Source: Bacillota bacterium (GTDB taxonomy: Bacteria > Bacillota > Clostridia > DSM-8532). Taken from it: 51,220 nucleotides of DNA. The notes under the pieces are model-generated. The model made no database searches. It was given only the letters and a program-made list of their open reading frames with translations, and had not been told where the DNA came from. The stretch lies in contig JAEZLR010000008.1 in NCBI GenBank assembly GCA_023415205.1, positions 1-51,220 of the forward strand, given 5' to 3'. Position numbers and translations under genes: made by a program. This document shows, one piece after another, positions 24,577 to 33,441 of the stretch (positions are counted from its first letter, which is position 1; each line of letters begins with the position of its first letter).

Positions 24577-25929
24577 ATGAAAAAAAAGAAAGTGTTGTCA
24601 TTGATAATCGCTATCATCACGCTAGTAGCTCTTTTAACGGCATGCGGAGCTCCAGCTCAGACAGACTCACCCACCAAAGAAGCTCCGACACAACAACCTG
24701 CAGATAATTCTTCGACAGTTGCTCCAAAGCCGGTGGATATTGAATTTTGGACATTTCAGGATTTACATGTTTCGTTCTATGAAAAGATGGCGGAAAAATG
24801 GAATCAAGCCAACCCCAATGAACCCATCCAATTGGTTCCTACCGTCTATCCTTACGATGACATGCATAATAAGCTCCTTATTGCTCTGCAATCAGGTGTG
24901 GGTGCACCGGATCTCGTCGACATCGAATTGGGTAAATACGCTAACTACCTCAAGGGCGATATCCAGTTGGTTAAAATTAATGATATCGTAGAGCCGGAGC
25001 TTAATAATATCGTCAAGGCAAGAGTGGACATCTATTCAAAGGATGGCAACTACTACGGCATATGCTTCCATGTAGGCGCGGCGGTGATGTATTATAATAC
25101 CGAGCTATGCGAGAAAGCTGGCGCCGACTGGAAGAACATCAAGACATGGAATGACTACTATGAAGCCGGTAAGAAACTAAAAGCTGCTTTGCCAGATAAA
25201 TACTGGGTATCGGTAGAATCCGGAGACGTGTGGCATATGTGGCCCATGCTTACCTCCCAGGGCGGTGACATGCTGAACAAAGACGGAAAACCCAACATCA
25301 GCTCACCTCAAATGACCAAAGCCCTTGAGTTCAATCGCAAGATGCTCGACGAGGGAATCGCAGTAGTCGCTCCTGGTAATTTCCACCACTCAGAAGAGTT
25401 CTATGCAATGATGAACAGCGGGGCCATTGCCTCCATTGCGATGCCCATGTGGTATATGGACCGCTTCACCGACCATATGCCGGACCTTTCTCAGAAAATG
25501 GCGATTTCTCCCCTTCCTGTTTGGGAGGCTGGTCAGCCTCGCTCGGCAGGTATGGGCGGCACCGGTACTTCAATAACAAAACAGTGCAAGAATCCTGACC
25601 TTGTAAAGAAGTTTTTGGCGTATGCGAAGCTTTCCAAGGAAGGTAATATTGAGGTCTGGAACACCTTGGGCTTTGATCCCATCCGTACTGAGGTATGGTC
25701 TCTGCCAGAGATGGTGAATTCGAAAAACAAATTTACCGATTATTATGTAACCAATCCCTTTGAAGTACTCAGCGCCATTAAAGACGAGATTCTTTCTATC
25801 AATGTTTCCGAGGCCCTCCCTGCTACTCTTGATGCCATGAAGAACTCAGTGCTGACAAGAGCTTATACCGAAAAGAACATCAACATTCCTAACATGCTGG
25901 TAGAAGAACAAGGCAAGATTCAATACTAA
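24577..25929 (+). CDS. Lipoprotein sugar-binding protein of a CUT1-type ABC importer
   Basis: 450 residues. The lipobox cysteine is C23 (LLTACG), followed by a Ser/Thr/Pro/Gln linker. The mature part has the family 1 extracellular solute-binding fold: DIEFWTFQDLHVSFYEKMAEKWNQANPNEPIQLV, then LLIALQSGVGAPDLVDIELG. It captures oligosaccharides outside the cell. Next to a GH51 enzyme and two CUT1 permeases the likely cargo is arabino-oligosaccharides, as in AraNPQ systems. That is inference from context. A strong hairpin follows the stop. Confidence 0.92.
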   Translation: MKKKKVLSLIIAIITLVALLTACGAPAQTDSPTKEAPTQQPADNSSTVAPKPVDIEFWTFQDLHVSFYEKMAEKWNQANPNEPIQLVPTVYPYDDMHNKLLIALQSGVGAPDLVDIELGKYANYLKGDIQLVKINDIVEPELNNIVKARVDIYSKDGNYYGICFHVGAAVMYYNTELCEKAGADWKNIKTWNDYYEAGKKLKAALPDKYWVSVESGDVWHMWPMLTSQGGDMLNKDGKPNISSPQMTKALEFNRKMLDEGIAVVAPGNFHHSEEFYAMMNSGAIASIAMPMWYMDRFTDHMPDLSQKMAISPLPVWEAGQPRSAGMGGTGTSITKQCKNPDLVKKFLAYAKLSKEGNIEVWNTLGFDPIRTEVWSLPEMVNSKNKFTDYYVTNPFEVLSAIKDEILSINVSEALPATLDAMKNSVLTRAYTEKNINIPNMLVEEQGKIQY

Positions 25930-25953
25930 TCATTACTCATAAAGAGCTGCAAT

Positions 25954-25982
25954 CCGAAAGCGCCGTTTAACGGCGCTTTCGG
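25954..25982 (+). terminator. Perfect 12-bp GC-rich hairpin after the sugar-binding gene
   Basis: CCGAAAGCGCCG (25954-25965) pairs exactly with CGGCGCTTTCGG (25971-25982) around TTTAA. No T tract follows, so it is more likely an mRNA-processing or stabilising element than a full terminator. Confidence 0.6.
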
Positions 25983-26038
25983 GTAGTGTTTTACCTAATA
26001 CCCTGTGAACCAAACTAAAATGAGGGGGCAAACGCTCA

Positions 26039-26947
26039 ATGAAGTTAAAACGATGGATAAAGTGTGTACCCTATTCGCAAAAACTTGCGCCCTATGTTTT
26101 TGTTTCTCCTTTTGTAATCGTATTCTTATTGTTTTTTGTTTATCCGGTGATATCTACAGGCATCATGAGCTTTCAAAAGGTAGTACCCGGACAGACAACC
26201 TTTGTAGGGCTTGATAATTTTAAAAATTTATTTAATAGTGATTTTTCAAAGGCTGTCACCAATAGCTTGATATATACGGTCATCACCCTTGCCGTGCTGT
26301 TACCGGTTCCGTTGATATTGGCGGTACTGTTAAACAGCCAAAAGATGATCGGAAAGAATTTTTTCCGTGGGGTACTCTTTCTGCCGGCACTCGTATCAAT
26401 TGTTGTGGCGGGCTTTACTTTTCGGTTGATTTTTGGTGAAATGCCCACGGCGTTGCTAAACAGTATCCTATCCGATTTTGGAATTAAACCCATCAAGTGG
26501 CTGGGGGGGCCGTCGGCATGGACGACCTTTTTGGCACTGCTCACACTTTGCTGCTGGCGTTGGATGGGTGTCAATATCATGTATTACTTATCGGGACTGC
26601 AAAGTATCCCCAATGAACTATACGAATCAGCCTACATAGACGGTGCCGGAGCGCTGCAAAAGCTCCGGTATATTACCATTCCGCTTTTAAGACCCGTTAC
26701 CATTTACATTCTAACCATAAGTATTTATGGTGGTTTGGCCATGTTTTTGGAAAGCTTCATGCTGTTCAACGGTAATCGCTCACCGGGCGGCTCAGGACTG
26801 ACAATTGTCGGGTACCTTTATCGCCTGGGCTGGGAGCAGGCCAATATAGGATTTGGCTCTGCCATTGGCTTGACGTTGCTTGTTATTACGCTTGGTATTA
26901 ATGTCATCATGCTGAAATATGCCGGTCTGTTTAAGAAGGGAGATTAA
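26039..26947 (+). CDS. CUT1 ABC importer permease, AraP/UgpA-like
   Basis: 302 residues with GAGGGGG 10 nt before the ATG. Six membrane segments; the first is FVSPFVIVFLLFFVYPVISTGIM. The coupling loop reads YESAYIDGAGALQKLRYITIPLL, the EAA motif of sugar permeases. It pairs with the next gene product. It is the first of two permeases, as usual for disaccharide/oligosaccharide importers. Confidence 0.93.
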   Translation: MKLKRWIKCVPYSQKLAPYVFVSPFVIVFLLFFVYPVISTGIMSFQKVVPGQTTFVGLDNFKNLFNSDFSKAVTNSLIYTVITLAVLLPVPLILAVLLNSQKMIGKNFFRGVLFLPALVSIVVAGFTFRLIFGEMPTALLNSILSDFGIKPIKWLGGPSAWTTFLALLTLCCWRWMGVNIMYYLSGLQSIPNELYESAYIDGAGALQKLRYITIPLLRPVTIYILTISIYGGLAMFLESFMLFNGNRSPGGSGLTIVGYLYRLGWEQANIGFGSAIGLTLLVITLGINVIMLKYAGLFKKGD

Positions 26948-26948
26948 T

Positions 26949-27797
26949 ATGAAAGCAAAGATGCGTATAAACCATACAGTACAAGTGGGCATCATGCTCA
27001 TTCTGTTCCTTGTGCTGGCTGTTATTACCCTCACGCCTTTTCTTAGCATATTCTTAGCTTCCCTTCGGTCGGGAAAGGAAATCATGCGGCAAGGGCTAGG
27101 CCTTAATTTTGACACATCAATTATGTCCTTTAAAAATTATCTCTACCTATTCTCGGGGGAAACAGCCTATTTCACCTGGTTCAAAAACAGTATCGTCATC
27201 ACTGCAATACAAACGGTACTGACGTTGTTTGTCAGTGCTTTAGTGGGCTATGGTTTTGCTATGTATGATTTTAAGCTAAAGAATTTGCTTTTTATGTGTG
27301 TTCTGATCATTATGATGGTACCGATGGAAATTATTATGCTGCCGCTCTTCCAGTTGATTATAAGGCTTGGGCTTAAAGACAGTGTATGGGGGGTTATTCT
27401 GCCTTTTGTGGCAGGCCCGCTGCCCATATTTTTCTTCCGTCAATACTTAAGCGGCATACCAAAGGATTTTTTGGATGCAGGGCGAGTCGATGGCTGTACC
27501 GAATATGGTATATTCTTCAGGATTATATTCCCACTGATGAAGCCTGCGTTTGGGGCCATGGGTATTTTTGTGGGAATGAACAGCTGGAATAATTTTTTGT
27601 GGCCTATGATTGCTTTAAACTCGAAAGGTAAATTGACGCTGCCCATAGGATTAAATGCATTAATCTCCCCTTATGGGAATAATTACGATGTATTGATATC
27701 CGGAGCGGTGTTCTCGGTGGTTCCGATCATCCTTTTATTCCTGCTGTTCCAAAAATACTTTATCGCTGGAATGACGGCTGGTGGCGTCAAAGGATAA
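26949..27797 (+). CDS. CUT1 ABC importer permease, AraQ/MalG-like
   Basis: 282 residues from the ATG at 26949, with AAGGGAGA 6 nt upstream. It starts one base after the previous stop codon. Six membrane segments; the EAA loop is FLDAGRVDGCTEYGIFFRIIFPLMKPAFGAMGIF. The C-terminus FQKYFIAGMTAGGVKG is the classic end of MalG-type permeases. No ATPase gene accompanies this set, so a shared MsmK-type ATPase elsewhere is expected to power it. Confidence 0.94.
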   Translation: MKAKMRINHTVQVGIMLILFLVLAVITLTPFLSIFLASLRSGKEIMRQGLGLNFDTSIMSFKNYLYLFSGETAYFTWFKNSIVITAIQTVLTLFVSALVGYGFAMYDFKLKNLLFMCVLIIMMVPMEIIMLPLFQLIIRLGLKDSVWGVILPFVAGPLPIFFFRQYLSGIPKDFLDAGRVDGCTEYGIFFRIIFPLMKPAFGAMGIFVGMNSWNNFLWPMIALNSKGKLTLPIGLNALISPYGNNYDVLISGAVFSVVPIILLFLLFQKYFIAGMTAGGVKG

Positions 27798-27813
27798 GAA
27801 AAGGGGAATCTAC

Positions 27814-28755
27814 ATGATTATTTCACCCATACCTGAAAATGCGGCCTTTTTTGAGGCCCTCGCAAGCCCCGTGCGCCTTGAGGTAATCCATCTGCTGGCA
27901 GAAGAGGATTTGAACATAAAGCAGTTGGCTGAAAAAATTGGCATTAGCAGCTCTATTATGATCAAGCATGTTCAAAAGCTTGAAGATGTCGGCCTGGTAA
28001 CGACTCGAATGGTAAAAAGAAACGGTGCTATGAGTAAAATATGCACCTTGGTCTTTGCAGAATATCGGCTGATGCTGGATTATCGCAGGCGTGGCCTACC
28101 CATGGTGAATACCTATTCAATCCCGGTTGGTTCCTATTGCTTAATCGAGGGTACGCCGACATGCGGCCTGGCCACAGAGCGAGGGGTTATCGGCTCCCGT
28201 GATGACCCGCAGGTATTTTGGGAAACAGAGCGATTTAGCGCTCAGCTTTTATGGTTCACCCAAGGGTATGTGGAATACAGGCTCCCGAATTATTTCTCAT
28301 CCCAGCAAAAGATAGTGGAAATTGAGATCACTTTTGAGATTGCCTCTGAGGCCCCTGATTTTGCGGATGATTGGCCGTCGGACATCACGTTTTCTTTTAA
28401 CAATACCAAGCTTTTCACATGGACTAGCCCCGGCGACTTTGGGGTGAAACGTGGGAAGCTTACACCCGAATGGTGGTCATCCAATCAATACGGGCTATTA
28501 AAGACAATACATATCACACGGGACGGTATTTTTAATGATGATCGAAAAGTATCAGATATACCATTGGAGCAGCTTTTGATATATGACCATCATTATTGGA
28601 GCATTCAATTTGAGGTTGCCAGGGATGCGAATAACGTGGGCGGCCTAACCCTGTTCGGCAAGAAGTTTGGGAACCATGAGCAGGATATTATGGTGCGTAC
28701 TTTTTTTGAGAAAGCAGAACAGGTGAGAACGGATAAGGACACCGCAGGTAGATGA
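27814..28755 (+). CDS. ArsR-like winged-helix regulator with large C-terminal sensor domain
   Basis: 313 residues from the ATG at 27814, with AAGGGGA 6 nt upstream. The winged helix at about 8-75 is ArsR-like: FFEALASPVRLEVIHLLAEEDLNIKQLAEKIGISSSIMIKHVQKLEDVGLV. The remaining ~230 residues are rich in aromatic residues (YWSIQF, PEWWSS) and lack ArsR metal-site cysteine pairs; they are probably a sugar-sensing beta-rich domain. Being the last gene of the arabinofuranosidase operon, it is the likely local regulator of arabinan use. Confidence 0.82.
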   Translation: MIISPIPENAAFFEALASPVRLEVIHLLAEEDLNIKQLAEKIGISSSIMIKHVQKLEDVGLVTTRMVKRNGAMSKICTLVFAEYRLMLDYRRRGLPMVNTYSIPVGSYCLIEGTPTCGLATERGVIGSRDDPQVFWETERFSAQLLWFTQGYVEYRLPNYFSSQQKIVEIEITFEIASEAPDFADDWPSDITFSFNNTKLFTWTSPGDFGVKRGKLTPEWWSSNQYGLLKTIHITRDGIFNDDRKVSDIPLEQLLIYDHHYWSIQFEVARDANNVGGLTLFGKKFGNHEQDIMVRTFFEKAEQVRTDKDTAGR

Positions 28756-28903
28756 GGGTTCGTAGATAAGGACACTTTATGATGTTTGACCAGCCAGAAG
28801 TATTTGCCGAAGCTATGGATAAAAGGAGTCGGATCAAGTAAAATGAGACTGAAGCAGTAGAGGGTCTAGATGACCTAGAATTACTCTATAAGGAGTTAAG
28901 TCT

Positions 28904-29743
28904 ATGGAACGAAAAGTTCAGCAACAAATCAGAGGCTTTAGGACGCAGGATGGTGCAGGAGTAAACCTGGTAAGAGTGTTAGGAAACGGAACGGTTCAGG
29001 ACTTTGATCCAATTTTGATGTTGGATTCCTTTGACAGCACCAATCCAGATGACTATGTAGCGGGGTTTCCCATGCATCCCCACCGGGGCATAGAAACAAT
29101 CAGTTATGTATATAAGGGGAAAATGACACATAGGGACAGTCTCGGAAACGAAGATACCATTTCTGATGGAGAAGTGCAATGGATGACAGCAGGGTCTGGT
29201 ATCTTGCATGAGGAGAAACTACCGCCATCTGAAAGAATGCTTGGAGTGCAGCTTTGGCTGAATCTTCCTGCAAAGGACAAAATGGCTTCTCCAGCTTATC
29301 ACAGCATTAAAAACTCTGAAATTAAAGAAATTGAAATAGAAAATGGGAGGCTAAGGCTTCTGGCAGGTGAGTATGAAGGGAATAAGGGATATATAAGCAA
29401 ATACCTTCCACTGGATTATTACGATTTACACCTCAATCCCAATGCGGCGCATACCATATACACCGAAAAAGAGCGCTCTGTTATGGTATTTACCCTTTTA
29501 GGGGACGCTTACATCGGGGGCGAGCTTGTAAGGGGAAAAACTGCCGCAAAACTTACCTCTGGAGATAAGGTACAGATAAAGGCTACGAATGAAAAAGCCC
29601 AGATTTTATTTATAAGCTCCAAACGGCTGGCTGAACCGGTGGCATGGGGCGGCCCTATTGTTATGAACACAAGAGAAGAGTTAAAAAAAGCATTTGATGA
29701 TTTAAAAAAAGGCACATTTATAAAGAGTAAAATCTCTTACTGA
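28904..29743 (+). CDS. Pirin family protein (bicupin)
   Basis: 279 residues with AAGGAG before the ATG. The N-terminal cupin carries the metal ligands of the pirin signature: H58 and H60 in PMHPHRGIETISYV, then a histidine in GKMTHRDSLGN and HEE in GSGILHEE. The second cupin (about 150-279) is less conserved, as usual. Bacterial pirins can oxidise quercetin or bind redox enzymes; the role here is unknown. It appears to be transcribed alone. Confidence 0.92.
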   Translation: MERKVQQQIRGFRTQDGAGVNLVRVLGNGTVQDFDPILMLDSFDSTNPDDYVAGFPMHPHRGIETISYVYKGKMTHRDSLGNEDTISDGEVQWMTAGSGILHEEKLPPSERMLGVQLWLNLPAKDKMASPAYHSIKNSEIKEIEIENGRLRLLAGEYEGNKGYISKYLPLDYYDLHLNPNAAHTIYTEKERSVMVFTLLGDAYIGGELVRGKTAAKLTSGDKVQIKATNEKAQILFISSKRLAEPVAWGGPIVMNTREELKKAFDDLKKGTFIKSKISY

Positions 29744-29865
29744 TACTTGTGCTTTTTATGTCGGAATAATATAATAATTCCTGAAAAAGAATAATTTTCT
29801 ATTAAAAGTGTACTCATCGGGTTGACGACTGGGGTAATTCTAATAATGAATTGTGGGGGAGCCTA

Positions 29866-31449
29866 ATGATGCTAAAAAAGATCGCTACCTTATGTCTGAT
29901 TTTTTCGCTCCTATTTACCCTGAGTCCTGCTGAGCCTGCGTATGCGGCGATATCGTCAATGGCCGCGCCTGAAAATGTTACGGTCAAAGTGGAGGGGACA
30001 CGGTTTATCGTTAACTGGCAAAATCCGGCCAGTGTCACTGAGTTCGCCAAGTCTTGCTATGATAATTATGATGGGAATGTGTATTTCCTTGTTGACTGGA
30101 GGGTAAATGGCGGATCATGGCATTATGACAGCCAAATCCCCGACGGCGTTGATGTCTATTATTACTTTCCTAATCTAAATGACCAGTTTATAAACATGCT
30201 GATTAGATCCAATGATATTGAACTCTCGCAAACGGCAATAGATAAGCCGCGTTTAGGCATTCCCTATCATATTTCCATTAACGAATGGCTCAAAGAAAAC
30301 AAGATTGAGTTCAGAGTACATTATGTGTATAGTTACTGGGGCCAAGGTAGCGAGGTGAGTGAGCTCTCGGAATTCTCCACCCCCGCTACCCTTGGGGTGC
30401 AAAACCCATCAAGAAGTGGAAATCCGGATCCTCTGGTGGATGAAAATGGCTTGCTTTATCCACCCTCCTCTCTTGGAATGGCTCAAGATTTGACGGTGAT
30501 AGAACGTGACGAGAATATCTTTTTGCGCTGGAAACAGCCTGAGGATGTAAAAACCCTTTCAGATACGGGATGGATGGTTCGTGCCGTCATTGATTACAAG
30601 ATCAATGACGGAGATTGGCATGATGGCTACAGGGGCTTTTGGGAGGTACAATATGTTAATCTATTACGAAGTTGCTCCTCACTGTTTCCCAATGAAGATG
30701 GCTATGTTGAAGAAGAAATATACCGGCATATCCTTGGAGTAACTCCAGGGCGACGGCTTTCTGTGTGGCTTTCAGATAAAACAATCTACTTCAGGGTTCG
30801 ATTTGTCTTGAACTACTTTGATAATAATAATAAATACAGGGAAATTACCTCGCCCTATTCCAAAACGGTGGCTATTGGTCGTGATGCAAAGAACTATCAA
30901 TCCCCAAAAACCATGTACCAGAATGCCAGTTCATGGGCCATTCCGGAGCTTGATAGAGCAGCGCAATACGGCTTTATCACATCAAGTATCAGTGCCAGAA
31001 TGAATGCGCCCATTACCCGGGAGGAGCTCTGTGAGGTCATCATGAAAATGTATGAGAGGCTTGAAGGAAAAGTGGATGTCATTGATGAGTATGATACCTT
31101 TAGCGATACCAAAAATTCTTATATTCTTCAAGCCTACAAGCTGGGTATCGTAAACGGGATTGGAAACGGAAAATTTGCCCCTAAGGAATTAACTAACAGG
31201 GAGCAGGTTGCCGCAATGATGCATCGTGCCATACAAGCAATGAATACGGAGACTGATTTCAGCACCATTGGGGCAGAAAATTTTGCTGATGAAAATCTCA
31301 TCTCAACCTGGGCCTTGGAATCGGTAAAATTCATGAATAAAAATGGGATCATAAAGGGCAACAAGGGTTATGTTGATCCTAAAGGAACCACCACAAGAGA
31401 GCAGGCTGTGTTAATAGTTCTTCGAACCTATGAGCAATTCGGTTATTAG
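29866..31449 (+). CDS. Secreted surface protein with two Fn3-like repeats and three SLH domains
   Basis: 527 residues. GTGGGGGAG precedes the ATG pair at 29866/29869. The signal peptide ends AYA|A near residue 28. Two related modules of about 160 residues follow: VTVKVEGTRFIVNWQNPASV... and LTVIERDENIFLRWKQPEDV..., both then showing a W/D-rich strand pattern (VDWRVNGGSWHYD, IDYKINDGDWHDG). Three SLH domains (about 355-525) end the protein: WAIPELDRAAQYGFI, YILQAYKLGIVNGIGNGKFAP and WALESVKFMNKNGIIKG. The SLH part anchors it to secondary wall polymer. The function of the repeats is unknown. Confidence 0.88.
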   Translation: MMLKKIATLCLIFSLLFTLSPAEPAYAAISSMAAPENVTVKVEGTRFIVNWQNPASVTEFAKSCYDNYDGNVYFLVDWRVNGGSWHYDSQIPDGVDVYYYFPNLNDQFINMLIRSNDIELSQTAIDKPRLGIPYHISINEWLKENKIEFRVHYVYSYWGQGSEVSELSEFSTPATLGVQNPSRSGNPDPLVDENGLLYPPSSLGMAQDLTVIERDENIFLRWKQPEDVKTLSDTGWMVRAVIDYKINDGDWHDGYRGFWEVQYVNLLRSCSSLFPNEDGYVEEEIYRHILGVTPGRRLSVWLSDKTIYFRVRFVLNYFDNNNKYREITSPYSKTVAIGRDAKNYQSPKTMYQNASSWAIPELDRAAQYGFITSSISARMNAPITREELCEVIMKMYERLEGKVDVIDEYDTFSDTKNSYILQAYKLGIVNGIGNGKFAPKELTNREQVAAMMHRAIQAMNTETDFSTIGAENFADENLISTWALESVKFMNKNGIIKGNKGYVDPKGTTTREQAVLIVLRTYEQFGY

Positions 31450-31466
31450 TATTTAACTCACAGGCA

Positions 31467-32225
31467 TTATCCATAGCCATAGTATCTTACTCCGGAGGAG
31501 TTGCTTTGCGTTGGTTCGGGTATCCAGCCACCAAAGCCACCGGTGGCGTTTCTTGTCAGTCCAAGAATAACCTTGAAACGGTAAGCTAAGCTTTTATATC
31601 TTGAGGGCTTTGCTACAGGTATATCTTTTATTTCCTCTCCGTTGCAAAGGTAAATACTAATCCCCTCGTTCTGGTAGCGGTATAAAATATGGGATAAGTC
31701 ATTCTGTATGGATTCTGACCGAACAATAACCTTATTAATTCCCTCTTTTATGAGAAATGCAGGCGAGGGCATATCCTGAGGGAAAACACACCAACGATTA
31801 TCATAGGTACCGCGCTTCTTTCCGCTACCAGTCATTCTGTTGGAGTCCAGCATGAAAACCGGTGGGGCATCTGGTCGTATATTATTACTGATTAGCTCAT
31901 CAGCACCTATATACAGAGCTTTAGCGATATCTTTAACATTCACAATCGTTTTGGAATATTGCGCACTTACGCCATTATAGAGAGGAACGGGTCGATAGCC
32001 TAAATGTGCTAATGCCAGGGTTTCGAGAACTCCGCTTTGACTGGGTAGATCGACGATAATCATGGTGCGGCTATCCACACTTTGAATCCATTTAATCACC
32101 GGTATATATAGTTTATTCTTGCCATCTGAATCCGGTTGGCGAACAAATATAACAGGCTTAGCCCACTGTGTCCATAATGCATCATCCGGTGCCCAGATTT
32201 TATATGTTTCAAGGTTATTCCTCAT
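31467..32225 (-). CDS. Unknown protein of the ATP-grasp operon, with Gly/Tyr-rich tail
   Basis: 252 residues from the ATG at 32225, with AAAGGAGA 8 nt upstream. It overlaps the end of the ATP-grasp gene by 11 nt and so is translationally coupled to it. I do not recognise the family. It has alternating strand/helix patterns (RTMIIVDLPSQSGVLETLALAHLGYRPVPLYNG; NKVIVRSESIQNDLSHILYRY) suggesting an alpha/beta fold. There is no signal peptide or membrane segment. The last 25 residues are low-complexity and rich in Gly, Ser and Tyr, ending YYGYG. Such a flexible tail could be a ligation or modification target, but that is conjecture. Confidence 0.75.
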   Translation of the reverse strand: MRNNLETYKIWAPDDALWTQWAKPVIFVRQPDSDGKNKLYIPVIKWIQSVDSRTMIIVDLPSQSGVLETLALAHLGYRPVPLYNGVSAQYSKTIVNVKDIAKALYIGADELISNNIRPDAPPVFMLDSNRMTGSGKKRGTYDNRWCVFPQDMPSPAFLIKEGINKVIVRSESIQNDLSHILYRYQNEGISIYLCNGEEIKDIPVAKPSRYKSLAYRFKVILGLTRNATGGFGGWIPEPTQSNSSGVRYYGYG

Positions 32226-33441
32226 TTTGATTTCTCCTTTTCCAAACCAATAAGGGTATATCCTTCGCCCTGTAATCAATTCGCGGGTAAGGGCTTATCC
32301 GCCCATAAAAACCGGCACTCTTTCCGTTTACCGTAAATACACCGACGCATAAGTGATAGGAGTCGCCGTTTATATCTGTTAACGGTTGGCTGGTAAACCT
32401 TCGCTGAGCCACCCAACTGCCAGGATTTCGGTGTACTGCTTTTTTTATTAATTTACTCTCTTTTTCGCTTATGGCCTCCATGATAGAAATTCCTTCTCCC
32501 ACCCTTCCCAAAGCGGGTTTATATATCCAGTCATTATCAGGTTTAACCCTCTTAGGGTCTCTTGTCTCTGGCAAAAGGCTTTTCCATGCAGGAATATTTA
32601 TCCCTAGTTCATCCCAGACCAAGGGTAACCTTTTGGATTGTGTTAATATGGCAACGGGGTGGTTGCAGGAGGCGGTCACACAATCATAATAACCCTTCCA
32701 ATCTGATCTACGAGGTAAATTGATCAGCCATTCCAATGGGAAAAAGCGTGCTACTCCATCAATAGGACCTTCCTTGCCCTCAATAATACAGAAGGCTTTC
32801 TTGTCCTTCCATACCAAATGGTCCGGTGCCGCAAAAACGGTTTTGTATCCGTGAGCCTGAAAACAGTCACCGAGAAACTCCATAACCTGACGGTCATCAG
32901 AATAGGAGGTGGCATGAACAAATGCTAGCGTTCCATTTTCTTTGATTTTATCAGTGAATTCTTGCAGAATGCTTTGGCCAACATGATTTCGCGGCTCACA
33001 GCCCTCAAAATAACTGCAAGCTATTTGTGGCAGAACCGAGGCTTCGGCTAAGCCCCCGGGAACATCACTGTTTACCTCGGAGATTACCCACCCGTTTGGG
33101 GTAGGATGAAAGTCGAACCGCATGAGTCGAATATTTTGGCTTCTTCTATAAGTAGATAATCGTGGAACGGTTTTTACAATTTCCTTGGGAAGACCCAATT
33201 TTTTTACCAGATGGGGTTTATGAATCAGTGCTTCTTCCATCAGCATCGTTTCTTCCGATAACTGTTCCGCATATTTTTCCAATTGTCTGGCTGTCGCTTC
33301 ATCTAGAATAACCACATGCTTGGCAACAGTATTATGGTCACCAACCTGGGGATCCCATTTATATGCCTTAAATATCACATCGTAACGGTATTCTGAGTAT
33401 TTGTCCTCGGGAATGAGCTTTAAATCAACAGCTTTCTTCAT
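32215..33441 (-). CDS. ATP-grasp ligase, glutathionylspermidine-synthase-like (YjfC type)
   Basis: 408 residues. RFDFHPTPNGWVISEVNSDVPGG (108-130) matches the metal/substrate motif of the GSP-synthase ATP-grasp family (E122, N124, D126, P128). IYKPALGRVGEG with K308 and R313 matches the nucleotide-binding KPxxGRxG. There is no amidase domain, unlike E. coli Gss, so this is the ligase-only YjfC-like type. It would join an amine to a carboxylate using ATP. Substrate unknown; Clostridia generally lack glutathionylspermidine. It starts 4 nt inside the membrane-protein gene upstream. Confidence 0.85.
   Translation of the reverse strand: MKKAVDLKLIPEDKYSEYRYDVIFKAYKWDPQVGDHNTVAKHVVILDEATARQLEKYAEQLSEETMLMEEALIHKPHLVKKLGLPKEIVKTVPRLSTYRRSQNIRLMRFDFHPTPNGWVISEVNSDVPGGLAEASVLPQIACSYFEGCEPRNHVGQSILQEFTDKIKENGTLAFVHATSYSDDRQVMEFLGDCFQAHGYKTVFAAPDHLVWKDKKAFCIIEGKEGPIDGVARFFPLEWLINLPRRSDWKGYYDCVTASCNHPVAILTQSKRLPLVWDELGINIPAWKSLLPETRDPKRVKPDNDWIYKPALGRVGEGISIMEAISEKESKLIKKAVHRNPGSWVAQRRFTSQPLTDINGDSYHLCVGVFTVNGKSAGFYGRISPYPRIDYRAKDIPLLVWKRRNQNEE

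Noticed and set aside
28756..28903. Small gene (MMFDQPEVFAEAMDKRSRIK) and T-box-like leader before the pirin gene
   Set aside because: Only 20 codons without a ribosome site; no T-box consensus or specifier stem could be recognised.
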